Positions 1 through 9,259 of a stretch of DNA of 64,000 bases are shown one piece after another. Below the pieces are notes generated by a model. It was not told where the DNA came from, searched no databases, and was given only the letters and a program-made list of their open reading frames with translations. The position numbers and the translations under genes are program-made. The DNA comes from Mucilaginibacter aquatilis (GTDB taxonomy: Bacteria; Bacteroidota; Bacteroidia; Sphingobacteriales; Sphingobacteriaceae), in the NCBI RefSeq assembly GCF_009755275.1, contig NZ_WQLA01000003.1, positions 558,001 through 622,000 on the forward strand, given 5' to 3'. Every line of letters starts with the position of its first letter. Within the stretch, counting starts at the first letter, position 1.

Positions 1-75
1 GCATCCTACACAGCATATACAGCAGAGCGCCCACTCGAAGGCGACGTCATTGTAAATAATTGTATTGAAGCTTAA
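1..75 (+). CDS. C-terminal tail of an unidentified protein (partial)
   Basis: Frame 1 is open from the window edge to a TAA at 73-75 and gives 24 residues ending in ERPLEGDVIVNNCIEA. The composition looks coding and the stop is followed by AT-rich non-coding sequence, which fits the end of a gene. It is too short to assign to a family. Confidence 0.3.
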   Translation, partial: ASYTAYTAERPLEGDVIVNNCIEA

Positions 76-271
76 ACCAACAAAACAATTATCCAAATGA
101 CCTCCAGCCTGAATTAGTGCATATTATGTTTAAATAAATAACACTAATATATTTGTTAGACATCAAGGTATCCTTATTAAAAAGATGTTCAGAATGACCT
201 CAATGTCTTTATAATTTGAATAAATAATAAAGGAGGTATATTTTGAGCTGTATATGATTTAAAAATCAAGT

Positions 272-1108
272 ATGCACGATTGGCAAAGTTACGCAGTGAA
301 GCATGTGATGCAATACCCTATCACATTAGCCAAAGGGCAGTACGTTGGAAACAAGACAAAAGAACTTGTATCTGGTGGCATCATCGTCAGTGAAACGGTT
401 TTTGAGGCAGGAATGTGCTCAGATTGGCACTTTCATCAGAATCCTCACTTCTCCCATATTTTAAGTGGTGGAAGCATGGAAGAGCGGCCACAATCTACTG
501 AGCATCAGCTACCAGGGAAGGGATTGTTTTATTTTCCGGGCATACCGCATCGAAATGTAGCTTATCAGCCGGGAACCAGAATTATTAATATTGAACTTGA
601 GCAATCTTTTTTTGAGCACCACCAATTGGAAAGCCCTAAGGAAAGGCTGATGTTTGATGCAAATGAGATGCTGAATACCGGTGGCCTTATCAAAATTCTT
701 AATGAATTTAGATTAGATGATGCCGGCACCCCTGTAGCCATAGAACAAGCTTGTGTAGAACTGATAAGCAGTAAGCAAGAGACGCGTCACCCCGGAATAG
801 AGTGGATGAACAGAATCAGAAGTTTACTAAATGACCATTGGAATAATCCCATCACCCTTGTTGATCTAGCCGCACATATGGGTATCCATCCGGTAACCTT
901 ATCGCGGCTGTTTACTGTTGCGTTTCACTGCACGTTCGGCGAATATTTGCGCAGGCTAAAAGTTGAACGTTCATTCACCCTGATCAGAAATAAGAAACAT
1001 TCTTTAACAGAGGTCGCTTATATGTGTGGCTTTTATGACCAGGCACATTTCACCCGCACTTTTTTAAACACCACCGGTACGCTTCCCAAAGCTTACCGCG
1101 GTTTTTAA
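272..1108 (+). CDS. AraC-family transcriptional regulator with N-terminal cupin
   Basis: This is a 278-residue cytoplasmic DNA-binding regulator. Residues about 35-110 form a cupin-like sensor (WHFHQNPHFSHILSGG, then FPGIPHRNV), and residues about 180-278 hold the two helix-turn-helix motifs of AraC proteins (LVDLAAHMGIHPVTLSRLF and LTEVAYMCGFYDQAHFTRTF). The ligand is unknown. A stop lies just upstream in frame (260-262), so ATG 272 is the first possible ATG start. A strong AAAGGAGGT at 229-237 lies too far upstream (34 nt) to serve this ATG. The neighbouring GNAT gene follows in the same direction after 67 bases. The family call is firm; the regulated genes are not known. Confidence 0.9.
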   Translation: MHDWQSYAVKHVMQYPITLAKGQYVGNKTKELVSGGIIVSETVFEAGMCSDWHFHQNPHFSHILSGGSMEERPQSTEHQLPGKGLFYFPGIPHRNVAYQPGTRIINIELEQSFFEHHQLESPKERLMFDANEMLNTGGLIKILNEFRLDDAGTPVAIEQACVELISSKQETRHPGIEWMNRIRSLLNDHWNNPITLVDLAAHMGIHPVTLSRLFTVAFHCTFGEYLRRLKVERSFTLIRNKKHSLTEVAYMCGFYDQAHFTRTFLNTTGTLPKAYRGF

Positions 1109-1175
1109 CCCGCTGTTAAATCCATACAATTTTTAAAAATTACGACAATTTACATTTGCTTAAAATCAACAGCAA

Positions 1176-1664
1176 ATGGAAGTCGACTATGTGATCCGGC
1201 CAATACAGCATTCCGATAACGCTGCAATTTGTAGCTTGATCAAAGACGTTTTAGCCTCTTATCAAGCCAACAAACCAGGTACGGCATTTTACGATGATAG
1301 CCTAAAAAACCTAAGTCAAACATTTACAGAACCCGGTTCAGGCTATTGGGTGGCTGAACGATACAAGGTGGTCATTGGGGGTTGCGGTATTTATCCAACG
1401 GATGGTTTGCCTGCCGGACACTGTGAACTCGTGAAGTTTTATGTTGCACCTAACGTTCGGGGCAGTGGTATCGGAGCCGCACTATTTGATAAAGCATGTG
1501 ACTTCGCGCGATCTGCAGGTTATACCCATATATATCTGGAAACGCTTCCAGAGCTTCTTACGGGCTTGGCATTTTACGAAAAGAAGGGATTTAATTATCT
1601 GGCTTCTCCGTTAGGCAATTCCGGCCATTTCGGCTGTTCAATATGGATGGAAAAAACACTTTAG
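1176..1664 (+). CDS. GNAT-family N-acetyltransferase
   Basis: A 162-residue acetyl-CoA-dependent acyltransferase. The acetyl-CoA binding loop of the family is visible as VAPNVRGSGIGAALFDKA (the R/Q-x-x-G-x-G/A pattern) near residues 90-107, preceded by the beta-strand CELVKFYV and followed by GYTHIYLETLPEL. The C-terminal FYEKKGFNYL is typical of GNAT strand 6. The substrate (small molecule or protein) cannot be told. The 3' end overlaps the longest open frame of the next gene, but that gene more likely starts at 1676. Confidence 0.88.
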   Translation: MEVDYVIRPIQHSDNAAICSLIKDVLASYQANKPGTAFYDDSLKNLSQTFTEPGSGYWVAERYKVVIGGCGIYPTDGLPAGHCELVKFYVAPNVRGSGIGAALFDKACDFARSAGYTHIYLETLPELLTGLAFYEKKGFNYLASPLGNSGHFGCSIWMEKTL

Positions 1665-1675
1665 AATTAACACAT

Positions 1676-3499
1676 ATGCAAAATCAATCAACTATAAGCA
1701 TCAAAGTAGCGCAGCTTATTTTTAGCCTCGTACTAACTTATTGGGGGTCGGCAATGGCGGCCTTCGCTCAGTCAGATCCAATAAAACTAAAGGGTATTTT
1801 CAAAGAATACCAGGAGGACAATCTCAAATTACATCCGATCAACGCAACTTTTTCGGGTGACCATCGATATGATGGCGAATTAGCCAATGATATCTCACAA
1901 GCGTTCATTAAAACTTCAGTCAATGTTGACAGAAAATATCTTCGCCGGCTACAAAGCATAAAAAGAGAGCATCTGAGTATTGCCGATCAGATTTCCTACG
2001 ATGTGCTCAAACAGATATTGCAAACCGATATGGATGCCGCCAATCATCACCTGGAATATTTGCCTATCAACCAGTTCTCCTCTATACCGCTTCTGATCGG
2101 ACAATTAGGTTCAGGACAGTCGGCGCAACCGTTTCGTAATTTGAAAGATTATGAAAATTGGATCAAACGCATCAGTGCGTTTGAATTATGGGCAGATACA
2201 GCAATAGCCAATATGAGAAAAGGTATGGCCTCGGGTGTTGTATTGCCTAAGATCCTGGTAAAGCGAATGATCCCGCAGATGGAAGATCTCGGGAAAAATG
2301 ATACTTCTAACGTATTTTTCGGTCCTTTAAACCGCATACCCTCAGCTATTAGCGGCGAAGCGCGTAAGCAAGTTCAGCATAAGCTAAGCAAAGCGCTCGA
2401 TATGGTTTTGTTGCCTGCCTACCAACGCATGGCGCTATTTTTGAAGAATGAATACCTGCCTGCGGCTACTGATTCTGCGGGTCTCTCGGGAATTCCTGGT
2501 GGACCGGCAATGTATCGCTATTATATCCAACTGTTCACCACCACGAACAAGACGCCTGATCAGATATATGACCTGGGTCTAAAAGAAGTCGCGCGAATCA
2601 AATTGCAAATGGAGGCGATCAAAAATAAGACCGGCTTTCAAGGTTCCATGCAGGATTTTAACCAGTTCCTGAAGACTGACCCACGCTTCATGCCTTTTAA
2701 AAATGCTGAAGAAGTGCTGCAAGCTTACCGTAATGTTTACCAAACTGTTAAGCCGCATCTTTCCGAACTTTTTAGCATATTTCCCAAAAGTAAATTTGAG
2801 ATCCGGCGGGTTGAAGCCTTTCGTGAGGCTTCGCAAAACGGGCCATCTTACGCTATCGGTTCACTTGATGGGTCTCGTCCGGGAATATTTTATGTACCTG
2901 TTCCGGATGCTACCAAGATCAATATGGTAACGCTGGGCCTGGAGGCGACCTTTATACACGAGGCCATCCCAGGACATCATTATCAGATATCGCTTCAACA
3001 GGAAAACACCTCACTTCCGGCTTTCCGGCGACAAATATCATTCAGCGCATTTACCGAAGGCTGGGGACTTTACACGGAATCACTCGGGAAGCAGTTAGGA
3101 TGTTATACCGATCCTTACCAGGAAATGGGTGCGTTAAATAATGAGTTGTTAAGGGCTATCAGACTTGTAGCAGACGTTGGCTTACATGCAGGCAAAATGA
3201 GCAAGGAACAGGTGATCGACTACATGCTTGCCAACCAATCTATCAGTTTCGCTGATGCAACCAGTGCAACGGAAAGATACATGGCGATGCCCGGTCAGGC
3301 CTTATCTTACAAGGTCGGTGAGTTGGAAATGGTCCGTATCCGAGAGAAATGCAAAGCCCGCCTTGGCAAACAATTCAAACTGCTTAGGTTTCATGACGCC
3401 TTATTGAGCCAAGGGGACATGCCTTTAACGGTACTTGAACAATACATGGATACCTGGGTCAAAAGTGAAAAAGCCAGGACTGCGCTTAAGCATAAATAA
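1676..3499 (+). CDS. DUF885 family exported metallopeptidase-like protein
   Basis: About 607 residues from ATG 1676. An in-frame ATG at 1643 would add 11 residues, but the 1676 start puts a signal peptide (hydrophobic AQLIFSLVLTYWGSAMAAFA) directly at the N-terminus. The family hallmark ATFIHEAIPGHHYQ is present in the C-terminal half, followed by a conserved FTEGWGLYTESL; these carry the putative zinc ligands and Glu. DUF885 proteins are thought to be peptidases of the M3/gluzincin type, acting outside the cytoplasm. Length is normal for the family (about 580-620). Substrate unknown. Confidence 0.88.
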   Translation: MQNQSTISIKVAQLIFSLVLTYWGSAMAAFAQSDPIKLKGIFKEYQEDNLKLHPINATFSGDHRYDGELANDISQAFIKTSVNVDRKYLRRLQSIKREHLSIADQISYDVLKQILQTDMDAANHHLEYLPINQFSSIPLLIGQLGSGQSAQPFRNLKDYENWIKRISAFELWADTAIANMRKGMASGVVLPKILVKRMIPQMEDLGKNDTSNVFFGPLNRIPSAISGEARKQVQHKLSKALDMVLLPAYQRMALFLKNEYLPAATDSAGLSGIPGGPAMYRYYIQLFTTTNKTPDQIYDLGLKEVARIKLQMEAIKNKTGFQGSMQDFNQFLKTDPRFMPFKNAEEVLQAYRNVYQTVKPHLSELFSIFPKSKFEIRRVEAFREASQNGPSYAIGSLDGSRPGIFYVPVPDATKINMVTLGLEATFIHEAIPGHHYQISLQQENTSLPAFRRQISFSAFTEGWGLYTESLGKQLGCYTDPYQEMGALNNELLRAIRLVADVGLHAGKMSKEQVIDYMLANQSISFADATSATERYMAMPGQALSYKVGELEMVRIREKCKARLGKQFKLLRFHDALLSQGDMPLTVLEQYMDTWVKSEKARTALKHK

Positions 3500-3614
3500 T
3501 GCTTTATGCCAAAAAAAACTTAAATTTATTCACCGAGGGAAACGATCCTACTGGATACAATTAAACGTTACCGTATATGAAGAAAAACGAAGCGAATCCA
3601 CTAGGTAAGCAACC

Positions 3615-4424
3615 ATGAATTATGTAACGATCGCGCCACCGGCGCACTTAAAATCTTTTGTCCGTTACTTTTGGGCGCTGGAATATACGCTGGCGCCAGG
3701 TGAACAAAATTACGTTTACCGATCGATAGCGGATGGCTGCGCTGAGATCGTTTTTCACGTGAAAGGCCTATTTGATGATTTACTGGATACCAGTGTCCAA
3801 AAAGGCTGGCGTTCGGGTATGCATTTTCAAAGTTCCCGGTACACCAGGTTCATTACATCAGAAGACTTTGTCATATTCGGCGCTTACCTGTACCCTTATG
3901 CAGTACCTCTGTTATTTAATTTTTCGGCCCAAGAAGGCAGTAACCTTTCTGTTGAATTAGACGGCTTTCTTTCCGCTTCCGATGCCAAGCGCCTGGAGGA
4001 ACAGATCGTGCTGGCAGACAATCACGCTAAGCGAGCCGAGATATTGAGTCATTATCTTAGTGCGCGACTAACCACTGTACAACGAAAAGATGAGAGTATC
4101 ATTGCTTCCATCCAGCAGGTCATTCACTCCAATCAACCTCACACCGTGAGCCGCCTGGCGAATCAAGCTAACTTGTCTATGCGTCAGTTCGACAGGAAGT
4201 TTAAACACTATGCCGGATTCAGTCCGAAATTTTATGCTAAGATCTCGCGATTACACGACGCACTGGAGCGTTACAGTGGGCATCAAACGCTAACCCAGAT
4301 CGCCGTGGATTGCGGGTATTACGATCAATCGCATTTCATACATGATGTGAAAGCATTTACGGGCTATCACCCGAAAGCTTATTTTTCCGGAAAAGCAGAA
4401 GGCACACAATTTCGCGAATGGTAA
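3615..4424 (+). CDS. AraC-family regulator (DUF6597-type N-terminus)
   Basis: A 269-residue regulator. The N-terminus (PPAHLKSFVRYFWALEY, DGCAEIVFHVKG) matches the small N-terminal domain found in many Bacteroidota AraC proteins. The C-terminal third contains the double HTH (TVSRLANQANLSMRQFDRKFKHYAGFSPKFY and LTQIAVDCGYYDQSHFIHDVKAFTGYHPKAY). The adjacent VOC-fold gene starts 59 bases downstream on the same strand and is the most likely co-transcribed partner or target. The ligand is unknown. Confidence 0.88.
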   Translation: MNYVTIAPPAHLKSFVRYFWALEYTLAPGEQNYVYRSIADGCAEIVFHVKGLFDDLLDTSVQKGWRSGMHFQSSRYTRFITSEDFVIFGAYLYPYAVPLLFNFSAQEGSNLSVELDGFLSASDAKRLEEQIVLADNHAKRAEILSHYLSARLTTVQRKDESIIASIQQVIHSNQPHTVSRLANQANLSMRQFDRKFKHYAGFSPKFYAKISRLHDALERYSGHQTLTQIAVDCGYYDQSHFIHDVKAFTGYHPKAYFSGKAEGTQFREW

Positions 4425-4483
4425 TCTGTCTTGTTTTTACAATTTTGTAATGAAGATGGGTGATAATTTTGAAGAAAAAAAAT

Positions 4484-4870
4484 ATGAAAAACACCCATTC
4501 TTCGGCCGATCAAACCATTGTGCCTTACCTAATTTTAAAAGATGCAGCGGCATTTGCCACTTTTGTCTCTAGGGTATTTAGTGCGACAGAAATTATCAGA
4601 ACGTTAAGGGATGACCAGACGATCATGCATTGCGAGGTAGTGATAGGAAACAGCAAAATCATGTTTGCAGAAAGCACTGATGAGTACCCGGTACAAAATG
4701 CAGGTATGTTTATTAACGTAATTAGTTGCGATGAGCTGCATCAACTGGCAATAGCGAATGGTAGCCGATCCATTTTAGAACCTGAAACGCAACCATTCGG
4801 TCGTTCATCAGGTGTTGTGGACCCATTCGGCAATACCTGGTGGATCACATCTCCCCTATCAGAAAATTAA
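4484..4870 (+). CDS. VOC (glyoxalase/bleomycin-resistance fold) protein, PhnB-like
   Basis: A 128-residue protein from the ATG at 4484; an ATG at 4460 in the same frame would add eight lysine-rich residues. It starts VPYLILKDAAAFATFVSRVF and ends GRSSGVVDPFGNTWWIT, the two betaalphabetabetabeta modules of PhnB-like VOC proteins. The DPFGNxW motif is characteristic. Such proteins bind small molecules or metal ions; most of this subgroup have no proven reaction. It lies just after an AraC gene, which suggests joint regulation. Confidence 0.8.
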   Translation: MKNTHSSADQTIVPYLILKDAAAFATFVSRVFSATEIIRTLRDDQTIMHCEVVIGNSKIMFAESTDEYPVQNAGMFINVISCDELHQLAIANGSRSILEPETQPFGRSSGVVDPFGNTWWITSPLSEN

Positions 4871-5002
4871 TAAGCTACCGTACCTTATCCTTATAAAGGC
4901 AGGAAAGTTTGCATCAATCAGAGCGGCAAACTTTCTTATTCCTCTTATGAAGCAGACAATTACATTTTTAAACTGTTGTGATCAAGGTGAAATCCGAATG
5001 CC

Positions 5003-6100
5003 TCAAAAGTTAAGGACTGAATTTGATGCTGGAAGCCCGATGCCGACATTATTAGATGTATGGGGTAACGGGCTCCAGCGTTTCCTTCCAAAGTCTTCAA
5101 AGTTTTGATACGTGCCTATCTTCACAAATTTTTTAAATCCATATGGTATACCTTCTGCGCCTAAGGGCGAGTTACGATCTGCCAAATGGAAATGTAGATG
5201 AGGGCCGGTAGACTGCCCGGTGAAGCCAATTGAAGCGATCACCTGACCAGCCTTGACCCGCTCACCAACTTTTACGCTGACACTACCCGGCTTTAGGTGT
5301 TCATAGAAAGCGAAGACATTGGGCGCTATTTGCATAGCAATATAATTACCTGTCGCGCGGCTGCTATCATGAGCGGGATGAGCAGAAAGTGTTTGACTTT
5401 CTTTAAAGGTATCTACAGCTGCGGCTATTACCCCATCTTCTACTGCCAGCACATCAGCGCCATAGCCATACCAGTTTTTGATCGAATCCTGATCGCCTTT
5501 TGCGAAACGACCTGAAGAATCCAGCTTAATAAAGTCTATGGCAAAGCGTCCAGGTAATCTATACGTTCCGTCGACCGCATAATACACCCGGCGGTGCCCT
5601 CTTTCCCAAACCGGATCGTAAACAGCAGCCCAGTTGTCACCCGATAGAGGACTGCCAATTAAAAGCGGTTGTTTATTAGAAAGTTGGGTTGAAACAGACA
5701 CTGTTTGAACAGTACGATCGCCATCCGGTATATAGGTCAGGATATTGTTTAGCGGGTGAAGATCTCGTCCCATTTTTGGAACTTCCATATACATAAACGT
5801 ACTGGTTCCTGGCGCTAACTTATTGTTTAACAACTTTGTTCTAAGTCTTGCTTGAAGCTTACTACCGGAAAGATCGACGATAGTCTGCCCGTTTTTGCCT
5901 TTGACTTTAAGGTTTAATATATTAACTGGTGCTGTTCCCCGGTTACTGATCAACAGTTCATAATATAGCCACCGTGTGCCATTAATGCTGACCGGATCAT
6001 ATTGGGCATTAACAGTCAGTTTCACCTGACCACATACCAACGTGGTCAGGTGAATCATGAGATAAAGAAATAAGTAAATGAAGAGTGCGGTCGCTTTCAT
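5003..6100 (-). CDS. Secreted M23-family (LytM-type) peptidase
   Basis: A 365-residue protein with an N-terminal signal peptide (FIYLFLYLMIHLTTLVCG). The first half (about 25-150) looks like an Ig-like beta domain; residues about 200-330 form the LytM/M23 beta-barrel with YEHLKPGS, VKAGQVIASIGFTG and the HLHFH motif that supplies zinc ligands. M23 enzymes cut peptidoglycan cross-links or other glycine-rich peptides outside the cell. The usual HxxxD zinc motif appears here as RFAID, so the first histidine is an arginine, a replacement I believe occurs in a subgroup of M23 proteins. The gene starts 43 bases from the stop of the outer-membrane gene upstream. Confidence 0.85.
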   Translation of the reverse strand: MKATALFIYLFLYLMIHLTTLVCGQVKLTVNAQYDPVSINGTRWLYYELLISNRGTAPVNILNLKVKGKNGQTIVDLSGSKLQARLRTKLLNNKLAPGTSTFMYMEVPKMGRDLHPLNNILTYIPDGDRTVQTVSVSTQLSNKQPLLIGSPLSGDNWAAVYDPVWERGHRRVYYAVDGTYRLPGRFAIDFIKLDSSGRFAKGDQDSIKNWYGYGADVLAVEDGVIAAAVDTFKESQTLSAHPAHDSSRATGNYIAMQIAPNVFAFYEHLKPGSVSVKVGERVKAGQVIASIGFTGQSTGPHLHFHLADRNSPLGAEGIPYGFKKFVKIGTYQNFEDFGRKRWSPLPHTSNNVGIGLPASNSVLNF

Positions 6101-6143
6101 TTTAGGTTAGTATAGTTGATCTACCTGGGTATCCATATTATCT

Positions 6144-8204
6144 TCAAAACGCTGTGCCGATGCCCCCGAAGATACCGTAATCTCCTTTATTGGAAAAACT
6201 GTAATCAATACGGGCATAGATGCGTTTTTTGGGTAACAGTTGTGAACGCAGTCCACCGCCAAAGGCAAATTTGATATCTGCATTGTAAGCTTTGAAAAAA
6301 TTAGCGGTACCGTCTGCGGCACTTGCAAATAATACATAGCCTAAACGCGGGTTGGCCTTGTCAAATAGCGAGCGGAATTCCGCCTGAACTGTCGCTACCT
6401 GCTGATTAATGTACAGGTTTCGCCACATACCTCTAAAGCTTCTATCAAAGGTAAAATATGGCAGTTTGTAAAATGGCACATTGCCGCCCCATACTGCATC
6501 AGCATAAGCTTGCAGTGCAAAACCAGTGGTGCCATTACTACCACCAATACTGAAGTACTTTCTGTAATCGAACTGGACTTCATTATAGGCATATCTACCC
6601 GTCTTTAATAAGCCATATTTTAGAAAGTTCAGTTCCATGAAACTTCCTTTAGTTGGAAATAAGATATCGTTCCTGTTATCATATTGTATAGTCGGGCCCA
6701 AACCGGTCAGGAAACCGCCCGCCGTGCCAAATGGTAACACCACCTCACTGTTATCAAATTTTGCAGCAGTGTAATTGCTAAGTTCATACTTGAGGCCAAA
6801 GCTCCAACTTTTGGATAAAAAATGAGCTACGCTACCGCTGAACGTCAGGTTGTTGTTTACATAGGACTCCCTGTTTTTACGGCTGACATTCGGACCTATA
6901 CCAAAATAATAATTTTTGTCGTGACGATTATATTGGATCTGCGCAACGACATGCCAGCCTTTAGGCGAATAGTTGTAGACGGAGAAGCTATTGCGCCATT
7001 GTTTGCCACCAAAACCATAGGCGGTTGATAAACTATACATAGACGGGCGATATGGCGCTCCCGCGGGTGCAGCCAGGTCATTCTTCAGCAAAGTGACGTT
7101 CAGACCGATCATAAAACCAGTTTCAGGGGTATAGGTCAAAACAGGCTGCGGAATCAATTCGAACGGCAGCGTAAACGCCGGTACAAAGCAACAGTGCTCA
7201 ACTGAATCAACCGCTTTAGCTGTCTGGGACTGTTGGTTACCTGATCCATCAATCTGCCAGATCTTTAAGGTTCCGCTTTTGTCCCAATAGGGTGCGTCAC
7301 GCACGTCCGATTGCTTAACAACCCTTCGGCGATCTGCCAATGACCAGCCGTTCAGTTCGCCGGATTCATCTAAGCTATAAATTGAACTACCGTCACTATT
7401 GTAGGAAAGCGCCTTGATCTTTTTTTGATGACCGTAAATCTCGACAACTACAGAGTCGCCGCTCAGGTCCCGGATCTGAATTACATTTTGACCTGTTGTC
7501 GTCGCACTTTGGTTAACATCCGTTGGATGATAAACCAGCAACTGCTGAGTTGACCGCTCCCAATGCGATCGTCTGGTCTTTAAACTCCCGGGGTCTATTT
7601 CAACTATATTTTGCCCGCTCGTGTAGGCCAGTGCTGATCCGTCAGCGTTCAAGTCAATTGCGTTTATAGTTGCAGGAACATTTACTGTCTTCAGAATCTT
7701 CCAACCGGGTAACTCCACCAGGCTAAGTTTAGCGCTTATCCAGGTTTTTGAGTGCACAACGTATAACCGATCACCAGTTTTGTCAAACACACCAGCAATG
7801 GTTTTTACCGGTAATTCGAAAGTTTTATCCCCCTTATCTTTGCTGATCGTATACAGGATCGTTGTTCCGTTTTCATCAGCACAGATCAAAGAAGTACCGG
7901 AGCTATTGAATGTGATATACTTTGCACTTTGTCCGGGTGACGCCAAACTGTAAAGTTTACGATCTGACGCTACATCAATGATCACGATAGAATCAGGCTT
8001 TGTTTGAGCCATTAGTCCGGTTGCTATATTCACTGCGTTTGGCATATATCGCTTTTGCTGGGACATCGCGGGCAACGCTGGCCAGGCCAAACAGATAAAT
8101 ACAACGATGCTCGGCTTTAGCCACAGCCTGGTCAGGAATTTGCCAGGCATTAACTTTAAGAGGCCGACAGACCTGTTAAAGTATTGATCTCTAATATTTT
8201 TCAT
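6144..8204 (-). CDS. WD40-like propeller fused to an Omp85/BamA-type outer-membrane barrel
   Basis: A 686-residue exported protein. After a basic N-terminus and hydrophobic signal (IVVFICLAWPALPAMSQ) come several beta-propeller-like repeats to about residue 320 (for example GTSLICADENGTTILYTI, ALAYTSGQNIVEIDPGS, IKALSYNSDGSSIYSLDESGELNGWS). Residues about 345-686 resemble the surface-antigen barrel of Omp85 proteins: GLGPTIQYDNRNDILFPTKG is the typical barrel signature, and the chain ends in an aromatic residue (GIGTAF) as outer-membrane barrels do. No POTRA domains are evident, so a role in BAM-like insertion is doubtful. The propeller may sit on the periplasmic or surface side. Function unknown. 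Confidence 0.75.
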   Translation of the reverse strand: MKNIRDQYFNRSVGLLKLMPGKFLTRLWLKPSIVVFICLAWPALPAMSQQKRYMPNAVNIATGLMAQTKPDSIVIIDVASDRKLYSLASPGQSAKYITFNSSGTSLICADENGTTILYTISKDKGDKTFELPVKTIAGVFDKTGDRLYVVHSKTWISAKLSLVELPGWKILKTVNVPATINAIDLNADGSALAYTSGQNIVEIDPGSLKTRRSHWERSTQQLLVYHPTDVNQSATTTGQNVIQIRDLSGDSVVVEIYGHQKKIKALSYNSDGSSIYSLDESGELNGWSLADRRRVVKQSDVRDAPYWDKSGTLKIWQIDGSGNQQSQTAKAVDSVEHCCFVPAFTLPFELIPQPVLTYTPETGFMIGLNVTLLKNDLAAPAGAPYRPSMYSLSTAYGFGGKQWRNSFSVYNYSPKGWHVVAQIQYNRHDKNYYFGIGPNVSRKNRESYVNNNLTFSGSVAHFLSKSWSFGLKYELSNYTAAKFDNSEVVLPFGTAGGFLTGLGPTIQYDNRNDILFPTKGSFMELNFLKYGLLKTGRYAYNEVQFDYRKYFSIGGSNGTTGFALQAYADAVWGGNVPFYKLPYFTFDRSFRGMWRNLYINQQVATVQAEFRSLFDKANPRLGYVLFASAADGTANFFKAYNADIKFAFGGGLRSQLLPKKRIYARIDYSFSNKGDYGIFGGIGTAF

Positions 8205-8313
8205 TTTACAAAGCTGCTCTTCGCTTTGTTGATGAATGAAAACTTTGAACGAACTACCGGAATTAATGAACCAATTGAGTTTGACTCCGGATCTTAGCGG
8301 CTTAAGCCCTTAG

Positions 8314-8526
8314 CTATTGATCCGCTTCCCGTTTTTTAGCGGCCCATCTTGTCACCAGCACCCCAATGACGGCCAGACATGCACAGATCACCTGGCGCGT
8401 CCAAAAGTTACCAGTCACATAGACCAGAAAGTTAGGGTCTGTGGGACTGAACATACTTTTGATGAATATTGCTGCCCCTACAGCCATCATTATCATCCCT
8501 AATACCTGCAATGCAATATATTTCAT
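8314..8526 (-). CDS. Small two-helix membrane protein
   Basis: A 70-residue protein with two predicted membrane spans (about 3-24, LQVLGMIMMAVGAAIFI, and 44-61, VICACLAVIGVLVT) and a basic, charged C-terminus (KKREADQ). I recognise no family. It lies between the response regulator gene and the outer-membrane gene on the same strand and begins 28 bases after the regulator stop, so it may be the last or middle gene of that transcript. Confidence 0.6.
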   Translation of the reverse strand: MKYIALQVLGMIMMAVGAAIFIKSMFSPTDPNFLVYVTGNFWTRQVICACLAVIGVLVTRWAAKKREADQ

Positions 8527-8553
8527 GATTAATTATTGTGTTTAAATCGCTAT

Positions 8554-9258
8554 TTAAGACATGATCTTATCTTTCATAAATGCTGTAAAAGCTTCTTTAT
8601 AGGTGTGACCAATAGGGATCGATTCTTTAGTTGTCAGATAGACCATATTGCCCTGGATCATATTGATATGGCGAACCGAAACAATGAACGATTTGTGAAC
8701 ACGCAAGAATTGATGCCCAGGTAAGCGCTGTTCAAGGTCTTTAATGTTCAATAAAGCGATCTTGCGTTGTTCCTGTTGGGTATAGATACTTACATACTGT
8801 TTCAGCCCCTCGATATAGATAATATCATCTATATCGATCTTGATCATTTTTCCTTTCAATTCGGTTTTTACCAGCAGGTAATCGTTTATCGGAATTACAT
8901 TGCGACCGCATACCGCTAATGCGCGGTTGGCTGCCTGTAAAAAGCGTGAATAAATTATCGGCTTCAATAAATAATCGACCACCTCATTATCAAAACCGTC
9001 CAGGGCATATTCCTTATAGGCGGTCGTCAGGATCACTTTAGACTTGCCTTTGAGTAACTTTATAAATTCAATTCCTGTTATACCGGGCATTTGCACATCT
9101 AATAGGACGAGGTCCACCTTTTCCCGCAGAACGAACTCCAGCCCCTGGACCGGGGAGGTTGTTGTGTGTACCAATTTTAAAAAGGGTGTTTGTTCAATGT
9201 GCAGACGCAACAGTTCTATTGCGTGTTCTTCGTCGTCTATGATAATACAGGTCAGCAT
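8554..9258 (-). CDS. LytTR-type response regulator
   Basis: About 234 residues from the ATG at 9258, chosen because it opens the receiver domain (MLTCIIIDDEEHAIELL) and lies directly after the kinase stop codon. The receiver domain (1-120) has VDLVLLDVQMPGI with the phospho-acceptor Asp and the conserved Thr and Lys positions (ILTTAY, LLKPI). The C-terminal LytTR domain (about 135-234) binds DNA with beta-strands (DIIYIEGLKQYVSIY, FLRVHKSFIVSVRHI). It is the partner of the adjacent histidine kinase. Target genes are not known. Confidence 0.93.
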   Translation of the reverse strand: MLTCIIIDDEEHAIELLRLHIEQTPFLKLVHTTTSPVQGLEFVLREKVDLVLLDVQMPGITGIEFIKLLKGKSKVILTTAYKEYALDGFDNEVVDYLLKPIIYSRFLQAANRALAVCGRNVIPINDYLLVKTELKGKMIKIDIDDIIYIEGLKQYVSIYTQQEQRKIALLNIKDLEQRLPGHQFLRVHKSFIVSVRHINMIQGNMVYLTTKESIPIGHTYKEAFTAFMKDKIMS

Positions 9259-9259
9259 A

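Noticed and set aside
25..40. GCGCCCAC near the left edge as a left attachment site matching the tRNA-Met 3' end
   Set aside because: Only 8 bases match the tRNA end and it lies within a likely coding frame; a tRNA-type attL should match over more bases.
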